Positions 1 to 12,900 of a stretch of 64,000 nucleotides of DNA are shown here, piece after piece (within the stretch, counting starts at the first letter, position 1; every line of letters starts with the position of its first letter). Where the stretch lies: the NCBI GenBank assembly GCA_028551475.1, contig CM052356.1, positions 20,177,884 to 20,241,883 of the forward strand. Direction: 5' to 3'. The stretch is from Casuarina equisetifolia. Lineage: Eukaryota > Streptophyta > Magnoliopsida > Fagales > Casuarinaceae. A program made the translations under genes and the position numbers. The notes under the pieces were generated by a model, which saw nothing but the letters and a program-made list of their open reading frames with translations, did no database searches and was not told the DNA's origin.

Positions 1-740
1 TTTGTCGGTAAGGAAACAAGAGTTTCTAGGCTGCTCTAGAGGGCAAGAAATTTGCCTTGCGTACAAGTAGTGCACTGATGAATTAAAGCTGGTACTTCGA
101 TTAAATACATGCAACAGTGACCCTCTTTTACTTCTTTGTTTGTGGAGCAGTAACTCAGTGAGATATTGTCTTAAATGTTAAAAAAAAAAAACTCATTTCT
201 CGGTATAAGAAAGATCCAAATTTACTTAAAAAATTAGCTTATGAAGTGGAAAAAAAAATCCACATTTAAACATGCACATATCTCTATTACTTTGCAATAT
301 GAAATTAAACATTCATATGACAACACATCCCCTTATTACAATAATGATTTAGATATTCACCTTGTGGTCTCACTTTTTGTAGGGATCGAATTTATATAAA
401 TCTATAACAGTACTAAAGAATACTTGTGCTCCAATACTATGTAAGAAAAACTTAAAATTCACCTTAAGAATTGAGTCATGAAGTGGGGACAAACATTTAC
501 AATTATTTAGATATATAACTTCACACTTTAGCAATATAGGACTAAATATTCACACTGCAACACTTAGCATGTAGAACTTTCCACATTAAAGTAGGTGACG
601 CTAGGTTTGGCAGTGATTTTAATTGCCAAAGCTCAAGAAATTAAAAATATTTTGCTTTGCATTGCATTGCATTGCATGGAAGATTGACAATATTATAGGG
701 TATGAGGTGTACAGAAAAAGCTGTATTTGACTTGAGGCAA
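1..740. other. 3' flank of AP1, noncoding
   Basis: A+T-rich sequence downstream of the AP1 stop codon, duplicated at 21725-22451. It should hold the AP1 3' untranslated region. A short run of 'cattg' repeats lies at 659-676 and is shorter in copy 2. I see no gene. Confidence 0.6.
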
Positions 741-2976
741 TTAGGTGCAGCTAGAGGGAGCAAAACCCACTTTGCGACGCGCCAAGTCAAATTCCCATAA
801 ATGGTTTTGTTGCATAATATTGCCAATAATAGAGGTTCCAGGCCAATTAATGGAAAGAAATCCGAGACACTTCGTCTGAGGAGCTATGTCGATGATGTAG
901 CTCTTCACTGGAGGCTGAAATCGAGCTCCATCTGCAAAGTGAAACGTTAATCTAGGCACCAATGAGGGCTTGAATCCAGTTGAGTTGAAGCAATACTCGA
1001 ATGGTTCTACGTCCTTCAACAATCTTCGGTAACTCGAAACGGAAGGTTCCAGTGCAGTCATGACAGGCTTATAGGCTGGCGCTACCAGAAGAGTTAGGCT
1101 TGTGCCTGAATCAAGGATTGCTCCACCGCCAGAATTTACATCCCACACCCGAGATGGTATCTTCAACAGAGCTCTCCCAATGGAGATTCCAGATATCTTT
1201 AAAGTGTAGAGTGGAGGAATAGCTCCAAGAAGGAGCTCGGTCTGTCGCATTTTGCCCACCACACGCTGATTTCTATTTCCACCAAAAATGAGATAATTTG
1301 AGATGTTCTTGGGGCTTAAGTGATCAACCAGGCAATATGAGAACTTGCCACCGAACTCTGCAGCTGCTGTTTTGGCGAAAGCGTGGTTGGCGTAGCCTAA
1401 CCCCAACACACCATTTGCTCCATTGAAGCTAGTACCCTTGGTGGATTGGGTGCATCCTATCAGAGTATTAGGTAGATTCATCTTTCTTCGATTCGTTAGG
1501 TCTAGTGTTACCGTGTCATTGGCAAAGAAGCCCAACGCAGCCGACCCGTCATAGTAACTAGTCAGGACATATAAGATCAGTACACGCATTATGCTATGGC
1601 ATATTGAAAAGTAAATGCAAGAAAGAGGGCCTGAAGTTATAACTGATCCCAAAAAAGGGCACAAAGATGAGGGTCCTCTGAACCTACCTACGACCATAAC
1701 TGCAATTGAAATCTCGTGTTGGATATAGTATGAGAAATGCTTGGTTCATCAGCAGGTTTGTGGCCCGCCGGAGCAGTGTAAATGGTAGTGTGAATTGTGA
1801 CAAGTACAGGGTTTCTTAACTTTCTATGGTTGAGTGGGCTTCGCCATAAAAGCTGTCCGTGACCACGACGGTAAAGGTGATGCTTGCAGTGATCATACTT
1901 TGAAGGACCATCCCTCCCAACCCCCTTACAGTTAGTACAGGTAGTCTGCATTAAACAAACACAACCAAACTCGACTCACTTCAATAAAGGCGGCTTCCAA
2001 CCATTTTAGGCTGCCTTTAAGACTGAATCCTACATGTGTACCTCAATGAAAGATATGTTCTAACAACTTTTGGGTTGGATTTTCTCCTCGGAGCACAAAT
2101 CAAATCACCCAACACTTTCAGCTGCTTTGTCTAATAGCAGCTACTTCCTGAAAGTACAGCCATCATCAAAATTTCGGAGCAAAAGTCTCACTGCATAACA
2201 ATTTTGCTCGAAATTCGTTTGATTAAGAGGTTGATGATGCCTCTTGGACAATTTGTGAGTGAAAGTTGCCTAAATAAACAGGATGACCAGTCGCTAACGA
2301 GGGAAGAAGCAGCAGAGAAACAAGAATGAACTCATACAGAGGCTACCAACCTGAACTCATAGCCGCAGGGGTTCCCTGGCCGGGGGCATTTAGGACTGGA
2401 AGCGAGATCCGCAAGCCCGACCTTACACATCCTCGTCGAACATGGTATAGGGCGAAAGGAGGAAGAGCGATCCGCAAGAAGCACCCCAGGGGGGCTTTTT
2501 CTTCCTCTCTGTGTGCCACAGTTAGCACCACAACGGTACTTGCAATTCACCCACGTCAAGTCGCTTCCAGTGTCCGCGATCAACATAAACTGCTGCTCGG
2601 GCTTCCCAACTTTGATGTGCACAAAGTACTGACCCTTTCCATAGTCGGAACCCGATTGCATTGGCATTTGTACAGAGGCTCCCAAGTTTCTTCTCCCCGT
2701 GTTTGGGCTCTGCCCACGCTTGAGGGAGATGATGCGATGACGAATCATGTCATCTTGGACAAGTTCCTTAATGCGTTCTGCCGCAGTTAGTTTAGGCCAT
2801 GCCTCCCCATGCACTTGTGCAATGAGTTCAGGGTTGTGCCGGTGTATTAACTCCAACCTTATCAACGAGTTCTGTTCCTCCTGGGAAACCGCGTGAGCCA
2901 AGACCGAGCCATTGAAATCAATAGCAAGGCAAAGCAAGAAGATGCAGAGGAGCAGACTTGGTTTGCAATGCATCAT
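741..2976 (-). CDS. Nepenthesin-like aspartic protease AP1 (A1 family), 2 exons
   Basis: Pepsin-family aspartic endopeptidase, probably secreted or vacuolar. Exon 1 is 2976-2351 and exon 2 is 1557-741, with a GT-AG intron in phase 2, giving 480 residues. The spliced joint restores the family run EFSYYDGSAALGFF. Residues 1-28 form a signal peptide, followed by a propeptide. The two catalytic motifs are DTGSDLTWV (Asp135) and DSGTSLTLL (Asp358). A cysteine-rich insert after the first motif (about residues 145-185) and the NGVLGLG segment mark the nepenthesin type. The start is the first of two adjacent ATGs: the frame stays open upstream to a TTG but has no earlier ATG, and all three paralogues keep the same MM. 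The reading frame is intact. Compared with AP2 and AP3 it carries many private substitutions, such as Ala instead of Thr two residues before the second catalytic Asp and GKG for GTG near the mature N-terminus. The natural substrate is unknown. Confidence 0.9.
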
Positions 2977-3130
2977 AATCTGGTTGTGAATCCTGTGACG
3001 ACAAATGGTGGCCCGGAAAAGAGAAGAAAAGGGGTCTGAAGGCGGGGGCCGGGAAGTACCTCCCAGAAGAGGTAGCAGCAAAGGTATATGTAGAGAACCA
3101 GAAGGGAGGCGCCTTTATTATTGATTTGGA

Positions 3131-3140
3131 GTTACATATT
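3131..3140 (-). promoter_or_regulatory. Degenerate TATA box of AP1
   Basis: On the minus strand this reads AATATGTAAC, about 160 bases before the AP1 ATG. The equivalent 10 bases in AP2 (24905-24914) read AATATATAAC, a good TATA box, and AP3 has AATAAATAAC. AP1 differs from AP2 by one base, which breaks the TATA core. A TTGAC W-box core (3152-3156) lies just upstream and is conserved in all three genes. Confidence 0.5.
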
Positions 3141-3199
3141 TTGTCGCCCAAGTCAAAGGCGCATCATTCCTCGACAGTCCGTTGCTATACAGCGGTAGT

Positions 3200-3337
3200 A
3201 CACTTAAAATACGGATCTCATTAATACTGCGGGACGCATAACTGAAAACGCAAATTAGCATACTATAGTGATTTCTTGACTCAAATTTCCTATACTTGAG
3301 TTTCTATTCATAGAGAACAGCTCTCACAGTAAGGCCA
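3200..3337 (-). promoter_or_regulatory. Upstream blocks conserved among AP1, AP2 and AP3
   Basis: Two islands are kept in all three protease promoters. Block A is the 18-mer ACACTTAAAATACGGATC (written on the plus strand) at 3200-3217, 24974-24991 and 50306-50323. Block B, about 25 bases beginning gagaac and ending aaggcca, is at 3313-3337, 25086-25110 and 50417-50441, with an inverted GAGA/TCTC core. The flanking bases of AP3 are far more diverged, so these blocks stand out. Their function is unknown; a binding site or the edge of an older shared element are both possible. Confidence 0.55.
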
Positions 3338-3716
3338 GCCACCCCTTCGTAGTCCCATGGATGTTATATTGTTCGAGCTTAAGGGTTACTAATTATTTTA
3401 TTTTATTTTAATAAATATGAGATGTTATTCATCTAAAAATAAAAAATATAAAAACGTAAACATATATTTTAATATTACCATTTACTTAAAAGATAAAATT
3501 AAGTTTAAATTTTTTAAATTATAACATAATAATGAATTTAATGTTTTTAAATAAAGATATTCTTCTATATATTACTTTTTCAAATTTAGTCAATAAAATT
3601 TATATTTTCTTAATCTTATTTTAGAAATACGTATAACATTATTTTGACAATATATAATAAATAAAGAAAACATTTTTAATTTTGGCATAAACCCGATCCT
3701 GTATTTATGACTAGCT

Positions 3717-3930
3717 CTTCCACTAAAGGCAAGGGCTTTGGGACTCATCCTTATCTAAAAGCCATGAGGAGCCTCGTCGACAAGGTAACCTGTCGGATGT
3801 TGGGAGTAGAACCCACTTCACCTATCCAGAATCACTATCACAGCCTGACCTGCACAGGATGCTACTATTACCTCTCATCTTTTTTGTGTTGCCCAGCTGG
3901 CTCTCGTTCCTGTCGGCTTCTGGTTACTGA
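3717..3930. other. Block shared upstream of all three proteases (AP1 copy)
   Basis: This stretch pairs with 25556-25780 at high identity and, in diverged form, with 50664-50890. Shared landmarks are 'aaggcaagggctttggga' against 'aaggcatgggattggga', then 'cggatgttgggagtagaaccca' against 'cggatcttggggataggccca', then a pyrimidine-rich tract ending near gcccagctgg or gctcagctgc. No reading frame is kept across the three. It may be the relic of a neighbouring gene or a distal regulatory block. Confidence 0.45.
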
Positions 3931-4957
3931 TTGAACCATGAAAGCTACGTCTTTTTATTTTTATTTTTCCGATCCCGTGCTGCCAAATTTGGCCAGGATA
4001 TTTGTCCATAGAAATTAATATGACTAAATAAAGAAATGAGAACGTGACCTGCAAAAAATACAAAAGAAGAGTAGCCATTATCTAAAACAAATAAAACAAT
4101 GCCTCGACCACTACCTTGTGGACATTACCTGTAAAGGGAAGCATACTGTTCGGGGAACTAGTGGCATGGTGCGACTGGGCTTTCTGTTTTAGTTTTTTGT
4201 TTGTTTAATTTTTAACATCATTATATTTAGTCTTCTCAGTTTTCAAATACCCATTTTAAATTATCAATTGACATTCTTGGATCTTTCAATCTATTAGTTC
4301 ATTACAACTTCTTCTTTATTAAATCTTTCTGTAAAATTAATTTAAAGTTAGGTACGTGAGTTGCATCTAAATATCATGCGCAGGAATTCGAAATTATATT
4401 AGAATAATTCGTTGAACCAGATAGGGTAAATTAAAGTAATAAATTACGATTCTTGTATGGTTTATGAAGAAGTAACTCTACTGCTAAAGAGATTAATGCT
4501 TCTCCTTCCTTCTTATGGCTTGTCCACCGCAAGTCCTCTTGATCCACCTTAACCATTATTGACGAAATTGAATAATTTATGTGTATTAATTACGATGCAG
4601 TTATACTTTTCTGGAATCCGATAGAGGAAACTAAAGTAATTAAGTGCCTATTAAATACTTGATCATTCCTACTTATTCCAAACTTTTGAGCCTTAGGATT
4701 TGGATTTAGTTCAACAAGTTTTGACATATTCAAATGCTTGACGTAGAAGTATGGTTTGTCAATTCAATATTGGAAGAAAATCATAAAGTTTTACATCTTC
4801 CTTTCCGTTCTTGGATGATCTCTCATATCTGTAAACTATTTCTTTAATTGTTGTCGTGATAAAGTACATACGTATGCATACTTTTGCTATTAGATTTTGG
4901 TTTTTTTTTTTTCGTGATTTTCCAGAGTATTGCACACGTCAACATAGAGAAGGAGTT

Positions 4958-5021
4958 CCTAACATATTGCCAGGGACCACGGCTTCTTTCCTAACATATT
5001 GCAAGGGAGCACGGTTTCTTC
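4958..5021. repeat. 32-bp tandem duplication, copy 1 only
   Basis: Two units of about 32 bases begin with cctaacatattgc at 4958 and 4990. The matching place in copy 2 (near 26758) has a single unit, so this arose after the segmental duplication, or one unit was lost from copy 2. Confidence 0.8.
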
Positions 5022-5072
5022 TATAACTTGAATATGTTACAATTTTGTGTTAACTTCGTTGAAACGATTGTA

Positions 5073-5229
5073 AACCATTTTCTTCTTTAGCTCTAGATGC
5101 CAAGAAAATGCAATAGGCGCCAATTAGCCCAGAGTGTAGCTGAATTCTAAAACCATTTTCTTCCTTATCTCTAGATGCTAGGACAATGCAATAGGTCCCA
5201 ATTAGCCCTAGGTGTTGCTAAATTCTGAA
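5073..5229. repeat. 78-bp tandem duplication present in both copies
   Basis: Two units begin with aaccattttcttc at 5073 and 5151 and run through 'ctctagatgc ... gcaatagg ... caattagccc'. The same pair is at 26841 and 26919 in copy 2, so this tandem duplication is older than the segmental duplication. Confidence 0.85.
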
Positions 5230-5689
5230 AGAAAAGGAGAAACTAGGATCGTTGAAACCCTAGGGTTGTTGGAAAATACAAGAAAATGGAGGAACGGTGA
5301 AGAAGAAAAATCGTTTGATTTCTATCAACAATTTCTTGATTCAATCACAAATATTGTATAGATTTTACATATAGTAACTATAACAAAATCAAAATAGGAA
5401 AACTTGTGTATTTACAAAGATTTGATGAAGATTTGGTAAGGATTTCTAATTGGTAGCTGTTAGGGTTTTGGAAGAGGGGCAAACATGGATTTGGGTCACA
5501 ACAAGCATTGCTTGTGGGTTATAGGTTGTAGGTTGTGGCTAGGTTGGTAGGGTTGATGTTTCATGCACATGCAATATGTGCTTTTGAGTGTGTGAAATCC
5601 TTTTGGTCTAAAAGGTTTAATTAAATAATAGTGTCAATTGGTTTGATCACCAAGGATTGGGAGCTAATATTTTAAATGTTAGTGCAACA

Positions 5690-7799
5690 AATATATGCCA
5701 ACTAGTAATAAATAATATTAATTAGATTAAAGGCAAAGAGAAGAATATAAAAAATTTAAGTGGTTTGGTTTAGTCCAATAGAATCACGTTCTCAACCTCT
5801 TAGCTCACAAGCTATCATAGTTTTCACCTATAAATCTTAAATATTACAATAGACTTATCACTTCCTTTACAAACAATTTCTTTAACCCAAGAGATATTGA
5901 AACTCAACCTATGCCTTTAGCACATTTACTTGCTTTAAACAATTCTCGTAAGTCAAGTTGACCTTAATTAACTAGTCATTAGCTACTTAATCAATGGCCA
6001 CTTTGCCCTTACATGACAAGATTTTTGACACTTGAAAGACAAATCATCTTTAAAGTTACTTGACTTATATTTTCTCTTAATACTACATCTTTATAGAATT
6101 TCTAAATTTCCTTTCTCGCATTGTAAATTTAGCATCAAATTTATATGGTAATTCATTATCAATGTTGTAAGCTGTTTTACAAGCAATAATACATTTTAGA
6201 TTTGCTTCATTCTTTTTTCCTCTTCTTTAAATTTAACTTTCATGTGATTTACATGATCCTAGTAATTCATCTAACGAAAGTGTATCAATGTCCTTTTCTT
6301 TCTTAATGCTTGTTTTATTTGCATCCTCGTATTATTAAACACTTAGGCCAAGACACCAAGGCCTCCTTCTACAAGTAATGGACCAAGTATAGGTCCCATA
6401 GGAGCTCCTACTTTGTAAATTTCAGTTGACCTGAGAACTAAACTTTAATGCCAACTGTTAGGACCATGAGTGTTACCATTAGATTGAAAACTTAAATTGT
6501 TATCCAAAGTCTATATTGACCAATTTCATTTAGCCCCAACGCAAATTGATGTAGTACAAGTACAAGGACTAACCCTAATTGGTCCAACATAAATATATGA
6601 TATGTCCTAATGCCATATTTTCATTAAATATCAACATGGGAATCTTTGTTTTGCAACTTTGACTAGAATGAACCTATAAGATATTCATACCAAGAAAAAT
6701 TATGAATATTTGGCATTTAATAAATTAATTAAACCTTGAAGAGTTAATGCTGTTGAGTGATGTATCTACCATCTTAGAAATACATGACACACATTAATTG
6801 CATAATTACTTATCTTTGACTAGGCACTTTAGGAATATGATTTGCTCTTTTAGAAAGAGTTGTATTTTATTTCTAACAAGATAAATTTCAAATTTGAGAT
6901 TTAAGATTGAGCTATAAAGTAGTTGAAACTTACTTTCAACATGTCTCACTTGAATTATTTAAGCTCAAGCATTTGAGCATACTTACTTGATTTGCCCCTT
7001 TACAAGCAATAGGTTGGACTTATTTACCCCTCCTTCCTTTCCCTATCCTAATCATAAGGGGCACAAGTCACTTAAGCTAGACCCTTATCTCCCTTTGCAA
7101 CCATAAATACCAAAGTGAAGACATGTGGTAAAGTTTAATGAGGTTTAGGGACATGGCATGGCATGATAGGGATAAAGGTATATAGTTGACTATGCTATGG
7201 CTCATAAATGCATAAAAAAGTACAATGGGGATGGGATGAGTCTTAAAAGAGCTGAAGGTGCATGGTGAAACATGAAAAAGGTCTAGAAGGCTTGGAGGTA
7301 TAGCTTTGTAGCAATAAAAGATAGCCTAAACCTATATACATGTATCCATTACTCTATCATGGGTTGTGAATAATGAAAGGACTTATATATGGCTTTACCA
7401 TATTTAGTTTATATGAAAATTGACTTATACTAATATCAATCACATAATTAATCACAACTTTGACACTTACAAAGTGAAATTTTATTAAGAAGATATATGC
7501 TTTAAAAGGTTTATATTGAAGTTAGGCTACAAACATTGTAAAAATGGATTTATCTCATTGCATATTATGGCTTTGGTGCCCTTTAACCTCCATGGAACAA
7601 CAATTTAAGATAAAAAAAAAACTCCTTTAAGCTTTTCTTAGTGGTTAAATGCTTAAGTGTGCTAGGCTTCCATACTGCACTAGCTTTGGCATTTCCTTAA
7701 GTATCATTCCTAATATGCAACTACTAGTAGCATTTTCTATTGCTTATGCTTTTACAACCCATCCCACAAACTATCTTAAAAGTTGGTTTAAGACCACCT
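5690..7799. other. A+T-rich repeat-derived spacer
   Basis: No open frame of note and no gene recognised. The stretch at 5735-5960 has the texture of a decayed retrotransposon end and loosely resembles 12240-12420, but I cannot draw element borders. Confidence 0.35.
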
Positions 7800-9968
7800 A
7801 TGTTGTGACCTATTTGTAAAGATGTGTAAACTAATATTTTTGATGATGAATAACAACTTGGTTTTATCTCCATGATTATGTGCTTCAAGTACATAATACT
7901 TTTCATGTTATTAAATGACTTGATTTCGGGGAATATTAATTTATTTAATCATGAAAATATTGATTAAATTATTCCCATGGCCTTTGTAGTTATGTAGACA
8001 TAGTTTTTTGATAGAATGTGCTTATTGTCTAGATTATAATGTCTTGATGGGCTACATTATGTGATTAAAAGAAAAGAGGAGCTAAGGTGTTGACTAGAAG
8101 AAAGAAGAGAAAATATCAAGCTTCAAGAGGCTTAGTCCATGCAAATAAGAAAAGGCCTAGCTCATGCAATTGAGAAAGAAAGCTTATACAAGTAAAAGAG
8201 GCCATGCAATCAAAAGTGGAACCCGTGCAAATTAAGAGGCCTATGGTTTATGGAGGTAACAAAGAGACTAACTTATGCAAGTTGGCTTCCCAATTTGTGC
8301 ATAAGACCTAGCTCATGCATGATCAAAACATGGCTAATAATTTTAAATGAGCAACGTTGTTGTTGCCATGTCATGAAGTGCTTTTTTGAAATTGCATCAC
8401 AGAGAGTATTCTAGAAGAAAAAACCCATACTCCCAAAAATCAATTGGTTTCTTATAAAAGAGAAAAGTTCATTTTCCTTCCTTTTTGCAAGATTGACAAT
8501 CCTTTAGAATGGTCATTGACAAGAGTTTGAATATACAATTGATTGATCTCAAAAGGGCTTAAAAAATTTATTTCTCTAACTATAAGAGGAAGATCAATAG
8601 TGATGCAAGTGTTATGGTGGGCTTGAGCGAGCTCGGGTTAAGAAAATAACTAAAAATCATTTTTTTTTTTACAGTTTTTGGGTTTTATGTGGGGAAAATA
8701 AGTGTTTGGTAGGAAGGAAAAGAGGAAAAAACGAAAATATGAAGAACAAAATTAAAAGATAGATGCCAATAAACTCTAACACGTAAAGGCAACGCCATCA
8801 GTCAAGGACCACCACCAATCCCTGGCAAGAATTGGATAAAGGATGCAAAAGTTGATCACACAACTTAGGGGTTTCTATTATCTGGAAAAACAAGTCTGGT
8901 TACAACTGAAACAATGCTCCCTTTAAATAGGCAGCTAAACCTAATTCTAGAAGGATCCTGGTAAATTAGGAATCCTTAAAACCTAATTCTAGAAGGATCA
9001 TGATAAATCAATAATCCTTATAATTAAGGAAGTCTTAACAAATTTGGATTCTGAAAAATAAGAAATCCTAAACAAATAAAAAATCTAACAAGTATGGAAA
9101 CCCAGATAAATCAGGAACGTAAACAATTATAGAAAGCCAAACAAAAGGAAATATTCTCAATAATTATTTAGGAAACCCTCCCATATTAAAGCCTATAGAG
9201 ATGCTATGGAATATTCTTAGGCTACTTCTTCGATCTTGGCCTTCTTGGACTCACTGGACTATGTTGTGGACTTTTAATTCTTTGATATTGGAACTCATAA
9301 TATTGGGCCTTAAGTGCATCCCGCATCAAATAAAAGGGCTCAAGTTTACTCACAAAAGTAATCTACAAAATCTTTGCTCTTTGATTTTATGAAGAATCTG
9401 ATATATATGTTGTGATTGCTCCTTCATAAGATTAATCTTTATTTAGATATGTACTAAATTGTAGTGATGTGAGTTGATTTGCATATAAACTTCAAGACCC
9501 TAACCTGTGATTTGTGTAGTTTGTAAAAAGGTTTTCATTAATTCAATCATTGATGCATGAAGTAACTTTCTTTATAAAAGGTTGTAAGATTGAAACTATA
9601 CTAGAGTATGGTCTACAAAATTACATGCTATAATTTCTTCATCTATATAACAAACACCTTTTAGTGTGTTCTCAAAAGAGTTAGGTTGTAGAGTTTTTCT
9701 CTAATAACTTAAATGTGTGTGTACTATGCATATCTATATTAATTTTCTATTACCTAATTACTTTTGTTCATATTGATCATACCATAGTATATTTCAGAGT
9801 TTGCCCTACCACATTTATTGCTTTGCATTTTCTTAGTTGATCTTTGAACTTATCTCATGGCATAACTTGATTGTTTAGGGTTTAGAAGCATTAGTTCACT
9901 AGTACCTAAAACATGAATTAGAAAACCTAATTTACCTCCCTTCTAAGGTTACATTTAGGGACCCAACA
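7800..9968 (+). mobile_element. Probable LTR fragment, borders tentative
   Basis: The right end (9924-9968) reads aacctaatttacctcc then acccaaca and closely matches the end of the solo LTR at 46151-46193, including the final CCAACA. A possible left end, TGTTGTGACC, lies at 7800 and is followed by 'ttttgatgatgaataac', a run often seen near LTR starts. No 5-bp target duplication is visible for this pairing. A separate insert may lie inside, because TGATGC near 8601 and GCATCA near 9327 form short inverted ends around a distinct sequence. No coding capacity was found. Confidence 0.4.
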
Positions 9969-12900
9969 CCATCCTTCTTTAGCTTTGCCACCATGATGGG
10001 ATCTCCTTATTTTCTCATAGGGAGTTAGAAAGGTTCTCCCCTATAATGACTCTTTCCACAAAGTTAAATGAGACATTAACTAATTTCCTTAAAGATAGGC
10101 TCCTTTAATTTCCTATTTCATTGTCTTTTAGGTTGGCTTTACCAAGGTAGACTTGTAATGTCCTAGAAGTTGCCTTCCTTACATCCCTCTCCTCCATGAC
10201 TATTATTCTTTAAGACCATAATGATGTGGCTGTTGAGTTGGGTGAAGGGTGTCAATTAAGCATTAAGCCTCTATCCTAATACCCTTTTAGCTAGTATCTC
10301 TTTCCATTCCTTGGTAAGGATTAACGTGTTCTTATGAGTTTTTCCCTAATTACTCCTTCATAAGGAAGGACTAAAGCACCCCATACATCTATGACCTCTT
10401 ACACACTTCAAACCTTTCCCTTTTCCCTTAAGAGTTCCTTAAGACTTTAGCTATCTTCCTTAAGTGTATGTAAATGTTACACTGTATAAGTTTATGTGGC
10501 TTTTGGTAAATACAATATGGGGGGAGCAAGAATTGATGCTTGTTCCCTTTTGATGATGTCTTTTCTCTTGTTAGGTCTTGGTACATATGTTCTATAAGCC
10601 CTTCTTTTTAAACCTTTTTTTTTTTTGGGTGGGGGGGGAGGAATGACATTCCACTTCTTTGTTCCCCCATTAATGTCGTAAAGTGTTTGCATTATACTCC
10701 AAGCTAGCCATTCACTTTGTTAATTTTCATAATTTGCTACTTTAGCTAGGACATCTAGTTTGGTTCTTCCTTTCCTGCCACAGGGTGTCAGTCTTATGCT
10801 TTCCTTCTCTCATTTTTCCATTACAACCATCTTCCTTATGAGCCATATCACCATTGTCCTTTTTATGGGCCACAAAATGTATAACTTTTATACCAATTGT
10901 AATGAACTTGAAATGTATATCTATTTGACACCTAACCTCATGGGTGGTTAGGTTAGCCTTTCTATTGTTCATTTAGTGAAGTGTGATTGCAATAATAAAA
11001 TTATAGATAAAATTTAAAAGTGGATGGTGTAAACAACAATATAGAAATAATTTCATACTCATTCCCATTAAAACATATACATTTAATGGTATTGGTAAGG
11101 CACCAAAACCACCTCACAAATCCTTATAAGAGTTCCCTCAAGCCATTATTATAAAAAAACTCACCTAAATACAAGAAGATCTTTATAAAATCCCTATGTC
11201 TTTTAGGTTCTTAAGGAGCTAAGGAGGTAAGCTCCTTAATGGAAGTCCAACCTTTGCAATGGTTATTCCAACCTAACCTCCATAGGTCTTTAACGGCTTC
11301 TTTACAAGCCATTTTTCTTTTAAGTGATCTTTTTGTTTCATATATTCTTTTCCTAGCTCTTAAGGCTTTTGAACATCCTCAAATAGCCACATGTCACCTT
11401 TTAGTTGGTCTATGCGCCATTACTCTCTAATAGCTTTTTACTTGAATCCCAACTCAACAATCACCCCTAATAGTAATGACCATTGCCAAGCCAAAGAATA
11501 AGAGGTGAAATTTGGCCCATGCTATCTTCCATCCTTGCATGGTACTTGCTATTCCCACCCATTATTGTGTGTTTGTTACCGTTCTATTGATCACATTTAG
11601 TCAAGTCAATTAAATTAAGCATGATCTAAAAATGATTGGGAGTTCTATTGAAACCAAAATAAATCATGTAAGGATGAAGCCTAGTATGGACTTAGGCCTA
11701 TGCTAAGAGAAACCATAAGGGGGAAGTCTAAGGTAACATCATATCCATAAAAAATGACATAAAGGTTATAAGACCAAAGGGTTGGGTCTAAAAGCATGCA
11801 AGTCATAGGGGCTAGGGTTTAGAAGCATGCAATACCCAGAGAAATTTTAATATGTTATTGACTTATATAACTTTAAATTACTGTTGATCCATTTCACCAA
11901 CACTTTAAAATAAGTGTTGATGTTTCAATATAAAATTTATAGATTTACCTATGGTCAAGCAAAAACATAACATGATTCATCTTCAAACGACAATCATAGG
12001 AATTGATACATAAAATTGTTTTTTTCCAATGGAAACTAGACTAGTAATTTTGTCTAAGGTCTACTTACAATTAGTAGCTATGATGAAAATTGTTGAGTTT
12101 TATGACTTAATAAGAATGGGGGTTGAAATAGTTAAGCTAAGATTTGGTCAACCTTTTTTTGACTTTAAAAAGATTGTTCAAAACTATGTTATAAAATGAT
12201 CATGTAAGTCACAACAAAGTAGTAAGCAAACAAGAGTAAACAGAGGCAAGTAAGACACCAAATTTACCATGGTGGTTTAGCACACAATCCTTAAGTCCTA
12301 TGTTTACCCTCTTCTCCTTCAATCCAACTAATTGAAGTCTCCTTTATTCAATCTAGATTAGGAGAAAACATTCTCCCTAAGCCATCAAACTCCCATTCAA
12401 AGGAATTTCCAAATCCAATTATAAGATATGATTAAAAGATCATGTACAAGTGCAAATCCCCTAATAATATGATAGTTTATAGGATATTGCTAATCAAAGA
12501 AGCTATTCAAGTATGAATAATGAATGTCCAAGCTCCTATCATGAAACCCCAAAATTTGGACAAATTAGGGTTTTAATTTCTCACAATGTTTATGTGCAAT
12601 ATGTATTTTGAATGTAATTAGCACATAAACAAAGTCATACAAGTTACAATAAATGATAAAATCAAAGAATAAACAGTTTAATCATAATATCACCGTAACC
12701 TTGTAAGCCACCAAGACTAAACTAACTTGAATGAATAATCAAGTGAACTTAAAGAATGATTTTTAATAGAAAGAGAACTTTAGATGCTTATAAATTGTCA
12801 ACCTTTTCTCCAAGAACTAACTCTTCTTGAATAGAGAAGATAAGTATAGGGTTTTGGATCTCAAACCTCAAGTGTAGCCTTCTTCCCATTAGAAACAATG

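Larger units (their letters stand above)
1..5690. repeat. Segmental duplication, copy 1 (contains AP1)
   Basis: This block matches 21725 to about 29715 almost base for base in many stretches: 1 pairs with 21725, the AP1 stop at 741 with 22452, and its ATG at 2976 with 24752. Similarity covers both exons, the intron, 740 bases downstream and about 2.7 kb upstream. The left edge lies at or beyond the window start. On the right, similarity fades after about 5670, near a shared 'caccaaggatt' stretch. Both copies point the same way, so this is a direct duplication with about 21.7 kb between equivalent points. Differences from copy 2: copy 1 lacks the SINE and LINE, has about 200 extra bases at 4452-4657, and has a 32-bp tandem duplication at 4958-5021. 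Confidence 0.9.
2977..5690. other. AP1 upstream region, noncoding
   Basis: Duplicated 5' flank of AP1. It holds the TATA remnant, the conserved blocks, a very A+T-rich stretch (3390-3670), a block at 3717-3930 that recurs upstream of AP2 and in diverged form upstream of AP3, and tandem duplications near 5 kb. Open frames here are short and not conserved as proteins. I see no second gene. Confidence 0.55.

Noticed and set aside
2326..2790. A 154-codon plus-strand frame antisense to AP1 exon 1, also present antisense to AP2 (24102-24566)
   Set aside because: It is conserved only because both lie opposite a duplicated exon. It has no family match, and it crosses a real splice site of the protease gene.
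2977..3081. Extension of the AP1 frame 35 codons upstream of the MM (likewise AP2, and 48 codons in AP3)
   Set aside because: The extension starts at TTG or GTG codons; no ATG is in frame before the MM in any of the three genes. The shared RIHNQ run is better explained as a conserved leader.
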